Below, in pieces: positions 51,235-61,500 of a stretch of DNA of 64,000 nt. The stretch lies in NCBI RefSeq assembly GCF_045984285.3, contig NZ_JBJQIK030000004.1:124001-188000 (forward strand), given 5' to 3'. The notes under the pieces are model-generated. The model ran no database searches. It worked only from the letters and a program-made list of their open reading frames with translations, and was not told the DNA's origin. The stretch comes from Rugamonas sp045984285 (lineage in GTDB: Bacteria; Pseudomonadota; Gammaproteobacteria; Burkholderiales; Burkholderiaceae_D). How positions within the stretch are numbered: the first letter of the stretch is position 1; each line of letters begins with the position of its first letter. A program made the position numbers and the translations under genes.

Positions 51235-52505
51235 AGCGCGTGCTGATGATTGCCTTTCACTTCCCGCCACTGCATGGCAGCAGCGGTATCCAGCGCACCC
51301 TGAAATTTGCGAAGTACCTGCCGGAGCATGGCTGGGAACCACTGGTGCTGACGGCCCATCCGCGTGCCTATGCGCATACCGGCGCCGACCAGTTGGGCGA
51401 GCTGCCGCATGATACGGTTGTGCGGCGTGCCTTTGCTTGCGACGCCGCGCGCCAGCTGGCCGTGTTCGGGCGCTATCCCGGCTGGCTCGCCCAGCCGGAC
51501 CGCTGGATCAGCTGGGCGGTAGGCGCCATCCCCGCGGGCCTGCTGATGATCCGGCGCTACAGGCCGCAGCTTATCTGGTCGACCTATCCCATCGCCACCG
51601 CGCACGTGATTGGCCATGCGCTGCACCGCCTGTCAGGACTGCCGTGGATCGCGGATTTCCGTGACCCGATGCTGGACGAGTACTACCCGCCGGACCCGCT
51701 GACGCGCCGCGTGCGCCGCCGCGTCGAAACACGCACCTTGCAGCACTGCGCTGCGGCGGTCGTCACCACTCCCGGCGTGTTGCGGCGCTATCGCGGGCAG
51801 TACCCGGCGGCGAAGTGCACGCTGATAGAGAACGGCTACGACGAAGCAGATTTCGCACAGCTTCCCGCGCAGCGTGCACCCGCACAGCGCTTCACACTGC
51901 TGCACAGCGGCCTTATCTACCCTTCGGAACGCGACCCGAGCGCCTTCCTGCAGGCGGCCGGCGAACTGGCGCGCGACGGCCTCCTTCGTGCCACGCGCTT
52001 TCGCACCGTACTGCGCGCGCCCGGCCATGAGGAATGGCTCAAAGCCCGCATCGCCCACTATGGCGCTGCGGATATCGTGGAAGTGGCGCCGCACCTCGGC
52101 TACCGTGATGCGCTGGCGGACATGGCGCACGCCGATGGCCTCCTGGTGCTGCAAGCCGCCAATTGCAACGAGCAGATTCCTGCCAAGCTGTACGAGTATC
52201 TGCGCTTGCGGCGGCCTGTGCTCGGGCTGACGGATGCCGCCGGCGACACGGCAGCCACCCTGCATGCCGCGGGAATCGATACCATCGCGCCGCTCGACTC
52301 CGTGAACGACATCAAGCGCGCACTGCTGCGCTTCATCGATGATGCCCAGGCAGGCCTGGCGCCGCTGCCGAGCGAATCCTTCGTTGCCACATGTTCGCGC
52401 AGTATGCGCACCGCACAGCTGGCGCAGCTTATGGAGGAGATCTGCTACGCAAGCGAACAGTCCAGGGAAGAACCCAGCCTGCGCACACCATGGCGGCCTG
52501 GGTGA
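51228..52505 (+). CDS. Glycosyltransferase (GT4-like) of the XrtA module
   Basis: The 425-residue protein begins MLKRVLMIAFHFPPLHGSSG, a GT4 N-terminal acceptor loop, with ADFRDPMLDEYYPPDPL and the C-terminal donor region (QIPAKLYEYLRLRRPVLGL, E-x7-E-like). The ATG at 51228 overlaps hydrolase 1 by 7 bp; an in-frame ATG at 51216 is also possible. Its 3' end overlaps the convergent VanZ gene by 77 bp. Confidence 0.82.
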   Translation: MLKRVLMIAFHFPPLHGSSGIQRTLKFAKYLPEHGWEPLVLTAHPRAYAHTGADQLGELPHDTVVRRAFACDAARQLAVFGRYPGWLAQPDRWISWAVGAIPAGLLMIRRYRPQLIWSTYPIATAHVIGHALHRLSGLPWIADFRDPMLDEYYPPDPLTRRVRRRVETRTLQHCAAAVVTTPGVLRRYRGQYPAAKCTLIENGYDEADFAQLPAQRAPAQRFTLLHSGLIYPSERDPSAFLQAAGELARDGLLRATRFRTVLRAPGHEEWLKARIAHYGAADIVEVAPHLGYRDALADMAHADGLLVLQAANCNEQIPAKLYEYLRLRRPVLGLTDAAGDTAATLHAAGIDTIAPLDSVNDIKRALLRFIDDAQAGLAPLPSESFVATCSRSMRTAQLAQLMEEICYASEQSREEPSLRTPWRPG

Positions 52506-53628
52506 CATCGCCGTGGCGGCCGGGAATACGCTGCTGCAGCCATTCCAGCGCCAGCATGGTGGCCATCAGCAGCAGGCATCCAACCAGTGCACACACGCGC
52601 CGGTGCTGCGGCGGCGCTGCCAGCCGTATGCAATAGGCCAGCGCCATGCCGGGCCAGATGCAGGCCACGAGATTTTCGAAACCGTCCTGGCGGGCGATCT
52701 GCGCCTGGAAAGGCACCCAGTTGAACGCCGCAGGAGCTCCCGGCCATGGCCCGGGGGCCAGTTCGGCAATCGCCAACCCCGCCGCAGTCAGCATGGCGCC
52801 GCACGCGGCCAGCCGTGCAGCCGCACATCGGCTCCACAGCGCCAGCGCCGCCAGCGAACATGCGGAGGCCAGCAACAGTTCCAGCGTCAGCATGCGTTCC
52901 GGTACCAGCAGGCGAAGCAGGCATACCGCCGCCAGCAGCCATGCATAAGTGCGGACCGCCTGCTCCGGCCGCCGCAGCAGCGTGCACAGCAGGAAGGCCA
53001 GCCCGGTCTGGTAGCACAGCAGCATCAGCAATCTCACGAGGTCCGCGCCTTCGGGCGCCAGCACCGCGCGGACAAGCTGGCCGAGATCGCTGCGTAGCGG
53101 GGCAACATCGAACGAAGGAAGCAGCGGAGCCGTCTGCGCAATGGCCCATAGCGCAATCACGCAAAGGCCCGCAGCGGGCAGCGGGCCCGGTGCGACCGAC
53201 TCGCTCCAGTAGCGGCGCAGGCGGTCGCCAATATGTGTTTCGCCATACCACAGCATGGCGCAGATGCCGCCGCAGGCCGCGCCTGCCACATCCGCCATCA
53301 CGTCCAGCATGGAGGGAACGCGGGCGGGCAGCCAGTGCTGCATCATCTCCACCGCGAGGCTGAGCGCTCCTCCGGTACCGGCAGCGAGAAACACCGCACA
53401 CATGCTGCGCTGTCCCATCGCGACCAGCACCCCCAAGGGGAAGTAGACAAACAGGTTCTGAATAACATCGCTTTTATCCACGTGCGACGGCCACGCTGGA
53501 AGCCGCAATCCCTGTCCATGCGGCGCCCGCCATTCGAAGGGGAAGAAGCTGCCGTACGCGATAAGCGCGACATACGCCGCAAGCAGCAGCGCCAGCGCCG
53601 GATCCCTACGCAGGGTGCTTGCCGGCAT
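52429..53628 (-). CDS. VanZ-family membrane protein
   Basis: The 399-residue protein has about ten hydrophobic helices and the VanZ-type opening YGSFFPFEWR, then DVIQNLFVYFPLGVLVAMG and PSMLDVMADVAGAACGG. VanZ proteins are often found in PEP-CTERM/exosortase loci but their role is unclear. Its start lies inside the epimerase gene end (23-bp overlap), so it is the last gene of the UDP-GalNAcA operon. Confidence 0.8.
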   Translation of the reverse strand: MPASTLRRDPALALLLAAYVALIAYGSFFPFEWRAPHGQGLRLPAWPSHVDKSDVIQNLFVYFPLGVLVAMGQRSMCAVFLAAGTGGALSLAVEMMQHWLPARVPSMLDVMADVAGAACGGICAMLWYGETHIGDRLRRYWSESVAPGPLPAAGLCVIALWAIAQTAPLLPSFDVAPLRSDLGQLVRAVLAPEGADLVRLLMLLCYQTGLAFLLCTLLRRPEQAVRTYAWLLAAVCLLRLLVPERMLTLELLLASACSLAALALWSRCAAARLAACGAMLTAAGLAIAELAPGPWPGAPAAFNWVPFQAQIARQDGFENLVACIWPGMALAYCIRLAAPPQHRRVCALVGCLLLMATMLALEWLQQRIPGRHGDVTQAAMVCAGWVLPWTVRLRSRSPP

Positions 53629-54637
53629 ACCAGTCCACCGACGCCTTCAGGCCGTCGGAAACGCTGTGTGTGGGCTCATAGCCCAGCAGCCGCCTGGCTT
53701 TGCCGATATCCGCGAGGGAATGGCGGACGTCGGCGGCGCGAAAGCCGCGGTATTGTGCTGAATGCGAGACAACGTGAGGATAGCGCTCCGCGAGAAGCTC
53801 GCGCAGCTGCCGGTAAAGCTGGTTCAGCGTGGTCCGGCCACCGAAGGCCACGTTGTAAACCTGGCCCAGCGCCGAAGCGTCCTCCGACAGCGCGGCAAGC
53901 AGGTTGGCCTGCACCACATTGCCGACATAGCAGAAATCGCGGCTGGATTCGCCATCGCCGTTGATGAAGACGGGCGCATTGGCGATCAAGGCCGTCAACC
54001 ATTGCGGTATTACGGCGGCATAGGCGCCGGCCGGATCCTGGCGCGGCCCGAACACATTGAAGTAGCGCAGGCCGATCAGCGGTACCTGGTAGCAGCGGCT
54101 GAAGGTTCCGGCATAGAGCTCGTCGGCCAGCTTGGTAACGGCATATGGTGACAGGGGCTTGCCGATCTGGTCTTCGACCTTGGGCAGCGCCGGATGGTCG
54201 CCATACACGGAGCTGGAGGAGGCATACACGAGGCGCCGTACGCCCGCGCCACGCGCCGCCAGCAGGATATTCAGGAAGCCCGTCAGGTTGCTGCCGTGCG
54301 TGGCCAGGGGATCGTCAATCGATCGCGGCACGGAACCAAGCGCCGCCTGGTGCAGGATAAACTGCACGCCTTCGGCCGCACGCGCGCAGACTTGCGGATC
54401 GCAGATATCGCCCTCCACGAAGCGGAAACGCGACCAGGCGTCGGCGCCCACGCTGCGTCGTACTTCGGCAAGATTTGCCGGATGGCCGGTCGAGAAGTTA
54501 TCGATGCCAGCCACCTGCTGGCCGAGCTTCAATAGCGCTTCCGTCAGGTGCGAGCCGATGAAACCGGCGGCGCCGGTCACCAGCCAATGGTGGCGGCGGC
54601 CGGCGAGCTGGGAGTGCAGCAGGTCGATACGCCCCAT
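53606..54637 (-). CDS. UDP-GlcNAc/GlcNAcA 4-epimerase (WbpP/TviC-like)
   Basis: The 343-residue extended SDR enzyme has the NAD loop TGAAGFIGSHL and the catalytic Ser and Tyr-x3-Lys set (SSSSVYGD, SPYAVTKLADELY), with the sugar site RYFNVFGPRQDPAGAYAAVI. The N-terminal extension before the Rossmann fold is typical of the WbpP/TviC group that epimerises N-acetylated UDP-hexosamines or uronates. It lies one base after the dehydrogenase gene; together they would make UDP-GalNAcA. Confidence 0.9.
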   Translation of the reverse strand: MGRIDLLHSQLAGRRHHWLVTGAAGFIGSHLTEALLKLGQQVAGIDNFSTGHPANLAEVRRSVGADAWSRFRFVEGDICDPQVCARAAEGVQFILHQAALGSVPRSIDDPLATHGSNLTGFLNILLAARGAGVRRLVYASSSSVYGDHPALPKVEDQIGKPLSPYAVTKLADELYAGTFSRCYQVPLIGLRYFNVFGPRQDPAGAYAAVIPQWLTALIANAPVFINGDGESSRDFCYVGNVVQANLLAALSEDASALGQVYNVAFGGRTTLNQLYRQLRELLAERYPHVVSHSAQYRGFRAADVRHSLADIGKARRLLGYEPTHSVSDGLKASVDWYAGKHPA

Positions 54638-54638
54638 C

Positions 54639-55928
54639 TCACAGCCGCCATACGTTGTAGCCCGCCTCGCGCAGGGCGTTGCGGTCGAACTGCGACTTCA
54701 CGTCGATGAAGCAGCCGCCGGGACGGAGCTTGCTGCACAGCCGTGCCAGCGGCAGCTCGCGCAGCACCTGGTGCGGCACGGTGGCCACGACGGCATCCGC
54801 CGCCGGCAGCGTTTCCCAGCTGTCCAGCTGGATGCCGTATTCATGCCGAGCGTCCTTCGCGTCCGCCACGGGATCAAAAACGTGCACGTCCAGCCCGTAG
54901 GAGCGCAGTTCACCGACCACGTCGGCCGCCTTGGAATTGCGCAGGTCCGGGCAATCTTCCTTGAAGGTGAGCCCCAGCACGTTCACGGTGGCGCCCTTGA
55001 TATGGCAGCCCGCGCCGATCATCTCCTTCACCGTTTTCTCGGCCACGAATTTGGCCATGCCGTCGTTGATGCGGCGGCCCGCCAGTATCACGTGGGGGTG
55101 GTAGCCGATCATATCGGCCTTGTGTGTCAGGTAATAGGGGTCGACGCCGATGCAGTGGCCGCCAACGAGACCGGGGCGGAAAGGCAGGAAGTTCCATTTG
55201 GTGCCTGCCGCCTGCAGCACTTCCAGCGTGTCGATGCTCAGTTTGTCGAAAATGATGGCCAGCTCGTTCATCAGCGCGATATTCAGGTCGCGCTGGGTGT
55301 TTTCGATGACCTTCGCCGCTTCGGCTACCTTGATCGAGGACGCGCGGTACACGCCCGCAGCCACCACGCTCTCATACAGCCGCGCCACCGCCTCCAGGGT
55401 TTCCGCATCATCGCCCGACACGACTTTGCGGATGGTGGTCAGCGTATGCGTCTTGTCGCCGGGGTTGATACGCTCGGGCGAAAAACCCACGTGGAAGCCA
55501 TCCTTCCAGCGCAAGCCGGAGTGCTTTTCCAGGATGGGAATGCAGATTTCCTCCGTGGCGCCGGGGTACACCGTGGATTCATACACGACGATGGCACCGC
55601 GTTTCATATGCTTGCCCACGCTGACGCTGGCCAAACGCAAGGGTTCGAAATCCGGATTGCGCGCGGCGTCCACCGGCGTGGGGACGGCAACGAGGATGAA
55701 ATCCGCCTGCGCGAGCACTGCGGGGTCGCAACTCAGCACCAGGTGCTCGGAGGCGCGCAATTCGCTTTCGCTTACCTCGCCGGTGGGATCATTGAAGCGG
55801 CGATAGTTCTCCACCTTCTGTTCGGAGAGGTCGAAGCCGATCGTCGTGCGTTTTTTGCCGAATTCCACGGCCAGCGGCAGGCCCACATAGCCCAGGCCCA
55901 CCACCGCCACAACATATTGCTTGTCCAT
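54639..55928 (-). CDS. tviB: UDP-N-acetylglucosamine 6-dehydrogenase (TviB/WbpO-like)
   Basis: The 429-residue enzyme oxidises UDP-GlcNAc to UDP-GlcNAcA with NAD. It has the Rossmann loop VVGLGYVGLPLAVEFG, ESTVYPGATEEI, the catalytic Cys in GGHCIGVDPYYL, and NVLGLTFKEDCPDLRNS. The start at 55928 has a ggag ribosome site; another ATG lies 12 bp upstream. It heads the operon with the epimerase and VanZ genes and supplies an acidic sugar, probably to the XrtA polysaccharide. Confidence 0.92.
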   Translation of the reverse strand: MDKQYVVAVVGLGYVGLPLAVEFGKKRTTIGFDLSEQKVENYRRFNDPTGEVSESELRASEHLVLSCDPAVLAQADFILVAVPTPVDAARNPDFEPLRLASVSVGKHMKRGAIVVYESTVYPGATEEICIPILEKHSGLRWKDGFHVGFSPERINPGDKTHTLTTIRKVVSGDDAETLEAVARLYESVVAAGVYRASSIKVAEAAKVIENTQRDLNIALMNELAIIFDKLSIDTLEVLQAAGTKWNFLPFRPGLVGGHCIGVDPYYLTHKADMIGYHPHVILAGRRINDGMAKFVAEKTVKEMIGAGCHIKGATVNVLGLTFKEDCPDLRNSKAADVVGELRSYGLDVHVFDPVADAKDARHEYGIQLDSWETLPAADAVVATVPHQVLRELPLARLCSKLRPGGCFIDVKSQFDRNALREAGYNVWRL

Positions 55929-55998
55929 GGCCGCTCCCATGATGATGACATTTCATCATAAGAAAGCCGGCCGCAAGCGGCTCTGATCTATATCACGC

Positions 55999-58119
55999 TC
56001 AGGGCATTGGCTTGAAGCCTTCGGCGCGCACAGTCCAGCGCCCGTCCTGCGGAAAACCGGGGGTTGGGCGGGACGGGGCGCCATCCCAGCCGCCTGCCAT
56101 CATGGCGACGGCGGCCAGCAGGGAGCCGTTGCCGGGCAGGTAGACGGGTAGCGACTGGTTCGGATTGTGGCCTGCGGCGGTATAGCTGTTTCCGGGGCCG
56201 TCGCTCTTGAGCAGCACGTCCACCGCCTGCTGCGGCATGTCCAGGCGCGCGGCCGTCATGGCCACCATCGGGTAGTCCCAGCCCCAGATCTTGGTATCCC
56301 AGTCCCATCCCGCGAGTACGGCTTCCAGCGTGCGCTTCATCACGGCGCGGTCCACCCCTGCTCCCGGCAGCTGGCCGAAGGCCATCAGGAAGGATGGATG
56401 GTCGTGGCGGCTGGCGATGTTGTCCCAGGTGTCCGGCGTGGATTCGAGCGCCACATATTTGCCGTCTTTCTGCGGCAAGGCGGATAGGTTCAGGCGCGTG
56501 TTCTCCCAATCCGCATCCTGCGGCAGGCCGAGGCGCGCACGCCATTGCTGCGCGATCTGCAGCCCCGTGGCCCAGTAGCTCAGCTCATAGGCCGGGTTCA
56601 TGCTGGTGGACTGGTCGTAGATTTCCTGCGCAATCCACAGCGGCGGCCCCAGTACATAGCGCTTGCCTTCGGCGTCCCAATGCAGCATGGAGGCCATGGC
56701 ATCGGCGGTGGCGAATACCAGCTCGCTGTATTTCTCCAGCGTTTTGCGGTCAGGCGCATCGCGGTACAGCAGTTCGGCCAGATGGATGATATGCGGCTGG
56801 TTCCAAACGATCATCGGGTTCCCGCCCGGGCTCTCCCTGCCGTCCGGCCCCACCATTTTCGGCCAGCGCGCGCCCTTGAGGCCACGCGAGGCCGCCACCT
56901 GGCGTGCCACGGGCAGCGTTTTCTGGAACCAGCGCAGCATGTTTTCCAGGTATTGAGGACGGTTCCACAGCGCGTAATGCGCACCGTGCCACCACATCAT
57001 CTCGGTATGATGCTTGCCGTACCAGGTGGACATGGTCAGGCCGCTCTCCTGCGGCGGAACATCGCCGCCAGCCTGGATCGCGGTGAGGTATTGCGACAGC
57101 ACCACGCGCCGTTCCAGCTCCTTCGCACGCGGATCGGTGCTGCCGCTGAAATCGATCGCCGCGCCGCTTTGCCAGAAACTGCGCCAATGCTGCGCGCTTT
57201 GCGTGATCACGGCGGCCGGCGTGTCAGCAGCCTTCGCATCCGGCAGCGGCGAATAGCTCAGCGTGAATTCGAGCGTCTGCCCCGCAGCCGGCACGATCCG
57301 GAAGGTATGCGGCGCGGGGCGACTGATGGTCACTGGCGCTGCAGTATCCAGCACCGCCGAATAGCGTGCCGCATCGCGCACATGCTCCAGCACCAGCGAG
57401 CGGCTGCTTTGCGATTTCACCTCGCTGCGGTGCGACTCCGGCTGCGACCAGTCGAGCCCGGGATTCATCTTCACCATCTGGTAGCCGCGCGGCAGCGCCA
57501 GGCCCACCGCAAGCTTGCCGCCGGCGAGCAGCGGAGAGCTGATGCGCACGGCCAGCGTATCCTGGCGCGGGCTCACCGCCGTGGTCACGCTCACCGGCTG
57601 GCCGTCGATGGTATAGCGGCTGGTCAGGGTGCCGGTCCACAGGTCCAGCTTCTGGTCGATATCCCTGATATCGGCCATCGCCAGCGGCTGGCCGTTGGGG
57701 CGCTGCAAACCCAGTTGGCCGAGCGGCATGGTGTGCGGATTCTCGCGCAGCCACATGCCGGCCGGCGTATCCATCAGCGTGGGGTAGCCCACAGTCTTGC
57801 CGTGCGCCGTGTAATCGCGGTTCGCATCGGACAGCTTGTAGCCCTTCGGGTTCGGGTTTTCGTGCCACGACCAGCGCGCCTGCGTTTCGAGCGCGATGCC
57901 CTTGCCTGCGTAATGCTCGGGGAAGGTCTGCAGGCCTGTGACATCGGCGGTGAAGCAGAACTGGCCGTTGCCCACACTGAGTGGCGCCCAGGGGTCGATT
58001 GCGTTCAGGCGGGGATTGTGCCGTTCCACCAGCGCCTTGCGGTCGATCGGCTGGGCCGAGGCCAGCCCGAAAACAGAAATGAGCAGAACGAACTGCAAGG
58101 GGCGCCGGAATGGCGTCAT
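55999..58119 (-). CDS. Secreted six-hairpin glycosidase-like protein
   Basis: The 706-residue protein has a signal peptide (MTPFRRPLQFVLLISVFGLASA), an N-terminal beta-sandwich (about residues 25-280) and a C-terminal alpha/alpha barrel (GKHHTEMMWWHGAHYALWNRP; WPKMVGPDGRESPGGNPMIVW). The general plan resembles GH65/GH95-like glycosidases but the catalytic pair was not identified and it may be a new subfamily. The start at 58119 follows ctggag. Its neighbours are a TonB receptor, GH28 and GH43 genes, so a pectin or hemicellulose side-chain substrate is likely. Confidence 0.7.
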   Translation of the reverse strand: MTPFRRPLQFVLLISVFGLASAQPIDRKALVERHNPRLNAIDPWAPLSVGNGQFCFTADVTGLQTFPEHYAGKGIALETQARWSWHENPNPKGYKLSDANRDYTAHGKTVGYPTLMDTPAGMWLRENPHTMPLGQLGLQRPNGQPLAMADIRDIDQKLDLWTGTLTSRYTIDGQPVSVTTAVSPRQDTLAVRISSPLLAGGKLAVGLALPRGYQMVKMNPGLDWSQPESHRSEVKSQSSRSLVLEHVRDAARYSAVLDTAAPVTISRPAPHTFRIVPAAGQTLEFTLSYSPLPDAKAADTPAAVITQSAQHWRSFWQSGAAIDFSGSTDPRAKELERRVVLSQYLTAIQAGGDVPPQESGLTMSTWYGKHHTEMMWWHGAHYALWNRPQYLENMLRWFQKTLPVARQVAASRGLKGARWPKMVGPDGRESPGGNPMIVWNQPHIIHLAELLYRDAPDRKTLEKYSELVFATADAMASMLHWDAEGKRYVLGPPLWIAQEIYDQSTSMNPAYELSYWATGLQIAQQWRARLGLPQDADWENTRLNLSALPQKDGKYVALESTPDTWDNIASRHDHPSFLMAFGQLPGAGVDRAVMKRTLEAVLAGWDWDTKIWGWDYPMVAMTAARLDMPQQAVDVLLKSDGPGNSYTAAGHNPNQSLPVYLPGNGSLLAAVAMMAGGWDGAPSRPTPGFPQDGRWTVRAEGFKPMP

Positions 58120-58142
58120 CAATATCTCCAGATGCAAAAAGG

Positions 58143-58166
58143 GTAGGCAGAACGCATTCTGCCTAC
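58143..58166 (-). terminator. Attenuator-like hairpin with T-run in the glycosidase leader
   Basis: Perfect 10-bp arms (gtaggcagaa and ttctgcctac) with a 4-nt loop are followed, on the minus strand, by cc and five T (58136-58140). This is the form of an intrinsic terminator, yet it lies 24 bp before the start codon of the glycosidase gene. It could be a leader attenuator or could block read-through from upstream transcription. Confidence 0.6.
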
Positions 58167-58172
58167 GTGAAC

Positions 58173-58202
58173 GGCGCCTGCCAGCACGAAAATGCAGGCG
58201 CC
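58173..58202 (-). other. Second perfect hairpin in the glycosidase leader
   Basis: Perfect 9-bp arms (ggcgcctgc at 58173-58181 and gcaggcgcc at 58194-58202) with a 12-nt loop lie just 5' of the attenuator-like hairpin on the minus strand. The pair could form a two-stem leader switch. No known riboswitch class was recognised. Confidence 0.45.
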
Positions 58203-58515
58203 CGGAGTGAAACGATCAATGAGGTGCTCAAAACGGTAAAACCCGATCAAAGCGGCTATCGCTGGATTGATCTGAATAGATCATATCCAACAAACGCAAC
58301 AGAAAAACGGCCGAATTGATCAACTTTGTGACTATAGCGGCTTTAGTCAATTGCTTGAGCGGTCGATGATTGACGCCCTTAATCAAAGGTTCATACCATC
58401 AGTAACGTTCACGGTCGCAAAAGGGCTAAGGGTTTGGCTACCGCAGGAACAATTCGGATGGATGGAGACGTATAAATATTCTTAAGCTGTACCTATTTAG
58501 ATTGGGGGAGTCACA

Positions 58516-61500
58516 ATGCGACATCAAAAGCGCAGTAGTAAAAAGAGAACCCGGCAGCAGCAGTCAATTTCGGCGATTTTGGTCGCAGCAAGCATCACCA
58601 GCATCGCCAGCGCGCAAGAGGCAGAAAACAGCACCACCAAGCCCGAGGACAACAAGGTCGTTATCACCGGCACCAGGCTGGTGAACCGCGGCTTCCTCGC
58701 CCCAACGCCCGTTACCGTGCTCGATGCGCAGGAACTGAAGGTGACGGGTACACAGAACCTGGAAACGCTGCTGACGGATACGCCGCAATTCACGGCTAAC
58801 CAGTTGAGCAGCCCTACCGCGAATACCATGCAGGCCGGCCAGCCTTCCGGCACCGCGACGCTGAACTTGCGCAACCTGGGCCCGACCCGCAACCTGGTGC
58901 TGGTGAACGGCCGCCGCTTCGCGATCACCGGTCCTGATTTCACCACCGACATCAACGCCATTCCGGCGGCACTGGTCAAGCGCATCGAAACCGTCACCGG
59001 CGGTTCTTCGGCCGTTTACGGCTCGGACGCGATTTCCGGCGTGGTCAACTTCATCATGCGCGACAATTTCCAAGGCATTGAACTCAATGCCCAGCGCAGC
59101 TGGGATCAGCCGACCAAAACGCCCACGAAAAGCGTGGACCTGACGGTCGGCGGCAACTTCGACAACAACAAGGGCAATGCGGTAATGTCCTTCAACTTCA
59201 TGGACCGCGAAGGCCAGACGCGCGGCGACCTTGGCGGCTACTCCCTGCCATCGCTGGGCGACGGCTGCGTGACCGCAGCCTCATGGTCGGCCACTCGTCC
59301 GGGCACGCCGATGGCCATCCCCGCCGGCCAGACCTGCCTTTCGGCGGGCGGCCGCCCGGGCCTGATCTTCAGCGGCTCGTCCAACGTGCCGAACGGCCGC
59401 ATCGGAAACTTCCCTGTGGTCGGCTCCGCAGCCTCCAATCCTGCACTGGATGCGGCGCTGCGCGCGGCCGGCCTGGGCAGCATGGGCACCCTGGGCGCCA
59501 TTTTCGACGCGAGCGGCAAGTCTGTACGGCCTTACGTGGCGCCGGACGACGCCTACGACCTGGGCCCACTGTCCTATATCGTCACGCCGCAGAAACGCTG
59601 GATGGGCAATGCCTTCGCACGCTATGAGCTGAGCGACAATGCCACCGCCTACATGGAAATGCACTACAGCAGCAACAGCGCCAAAGTGCAGATCGGCCCA
59701 AGCGGCGCGGGCGGCAACTTCCTCATCAACACCAACAATCCGTATCTGAGCCCTCAGATGCAGGAAGTGATGCGCCAGATGGACCTGCGCGAAACCGGCA
59801 CCGTGCGCGCTACCAACGGCTCGCAGACCTTGACGACGGTCGCAGGCGACGGCCTGGCGCTGATCAACCTGAACCGCCGCCTGTCCGATATGGGCACCCG
59901 CATGGGTGAGACCGAGCACTCGGTCTACCGCATTGCGGTCGGCGTGCGCGGCGACCTGCCGAGCGTTTCGGAGAACTACCTGAGTGACCTGAAGTACGAC
60001 GTGTACTACACCAACGCCCGTACCACCGAGTCGCAGTTCCAGGGCGGTTCCGTCTCGCTGAGCCGCTTCCAGAACGCCATCCTGTCGCAGAACGGCGCGG
60101 CGCCGGTGTTCAATCCCTTCGGCCAGAACATGACCGATGCGGCGCGCAACGCGATCCAGATCTCGTCCAACTCGAACATCGTGGCCGAGCAGCAGGTATT
60201 GGCCGGTAACGTCACGGGTAAGCTGGCGGATCTGCCAAGCGGCCCGGTGGACTTCTCGGCCGGTTTCGAACGCCGCCACTCATTCGCCAAGTACACGCCT
60301 GATGCCTTCCTGGCGTCCGGTGACGTCTCCGGCTGGAATGCAGCGTTGCCGACCGCAGGCGAAGCCACCGTGAAAGAGTTCTTCGGCGAAGCCCGCGTGC
60401 CGCTGCTGAAGGACAAACCGTTCGCGAAGAGCCTGAGCGTCAGCGGCGCCTTCCGCCATTCGGACTACGATGTTGAATCGGTCGGCAAGGTATGGACCAG
60501 CTCCATCGGCACCGAATGGGCGCCTGCGGAAAGCCTGACCTTCCGCGTCCAGAAGCAGAAATCGATCCGTGCGCCGAACGTGGGTGAACTGTTCGGCGGC
60601 CAGGGCCGCAACGGCCCTACCGCAATCGACCCTTGCTCCAGCCGCGCGCCGGCCGGCCAGCAGACCGCGGCCGTGCGTGCACTGTGCGTTGCCACCGGCG
60701 TGCCGTCCAACCTGGTGTTCGACCAGTCGGTGCAGCCAACGCCGTTCCTGACCCAGATCATCGGCGGCAACCCGAACCTGTCGGCAGAAACCTCCCACAC
60801 CACGACCGTTGGTGCGGTGTTCGCGCCACGTTCGGTGCGCGGCCTGCAAATGAGCCTGGACTACTACAAGATCACGCTGGACAACGCCATCTCCACCCTG
60901 GGCGGCGGCGGCATCCAGTCCGTGCTTGACCTGTGCTACAACACCATCCAGAACGCAGACAGCGTGTACTGCAAGGCCATCAACCGTGATCCGGTCACTG
61001 GCCAGATCGCTGCGCCAAGCTATGTGATGACGACCGCAGCCAACATCGGCGGCATCAAAACGCAAGGTGTGGACATGGCAGTGAACTACGCCTTCCCGAG
61101 CGCCTGGGGCCTGTTCGGCAACAGCAGCCGCTGGAACCTGGACACCAACTGGACCTATGTGGACGAGCTGACCTTCACCCCGATCCAGGACATCCCGGAC
61201 GTGAAGAACGAGTGCGTGGGCACCTGGGGCGGCACCTGCGGCCAGCCTGTAGCGAAGTGGAAGGGCACTGCACGCGTGACCTGGAACAGCGGCAAAGTGA
61301 TGCTGTCGGCACGCGCGCGCTACACCGGCAGCGTCACCACCGATGCCTACATTGTGCCGCTGCGTAAAGGCCTGACTCCACCGCTGTATGAATCGCTGAC
61401 CAATCCGAAGATCAAGGCTTACACCTACCTTGACCTGACGGCGGGCTACGAATTCAGCAAGATGGTGAGCCTGACCGCCGGCGTGCGCAACGTGACGGAC

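Larger units (their letters stand above)
58120..58515. other. Divergent regulatory region of the cell-wall locus (no gene)
   Basis: This 396-bp stretch lies between the glycosidase and TonB receptor starts and holds no credible gene. It contains two tandem perfect hairpins (58143-58166 and 58173-58202) in the glycosidase leader, four TTGATC/GATCAA hexamers between 58214 and 58323, and the receptor ribosome site (gggggag at 58504-58510). The AT-rich stretch tataaatat near 58471 may hold the receptor -10 box. Confidence 0.6.
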
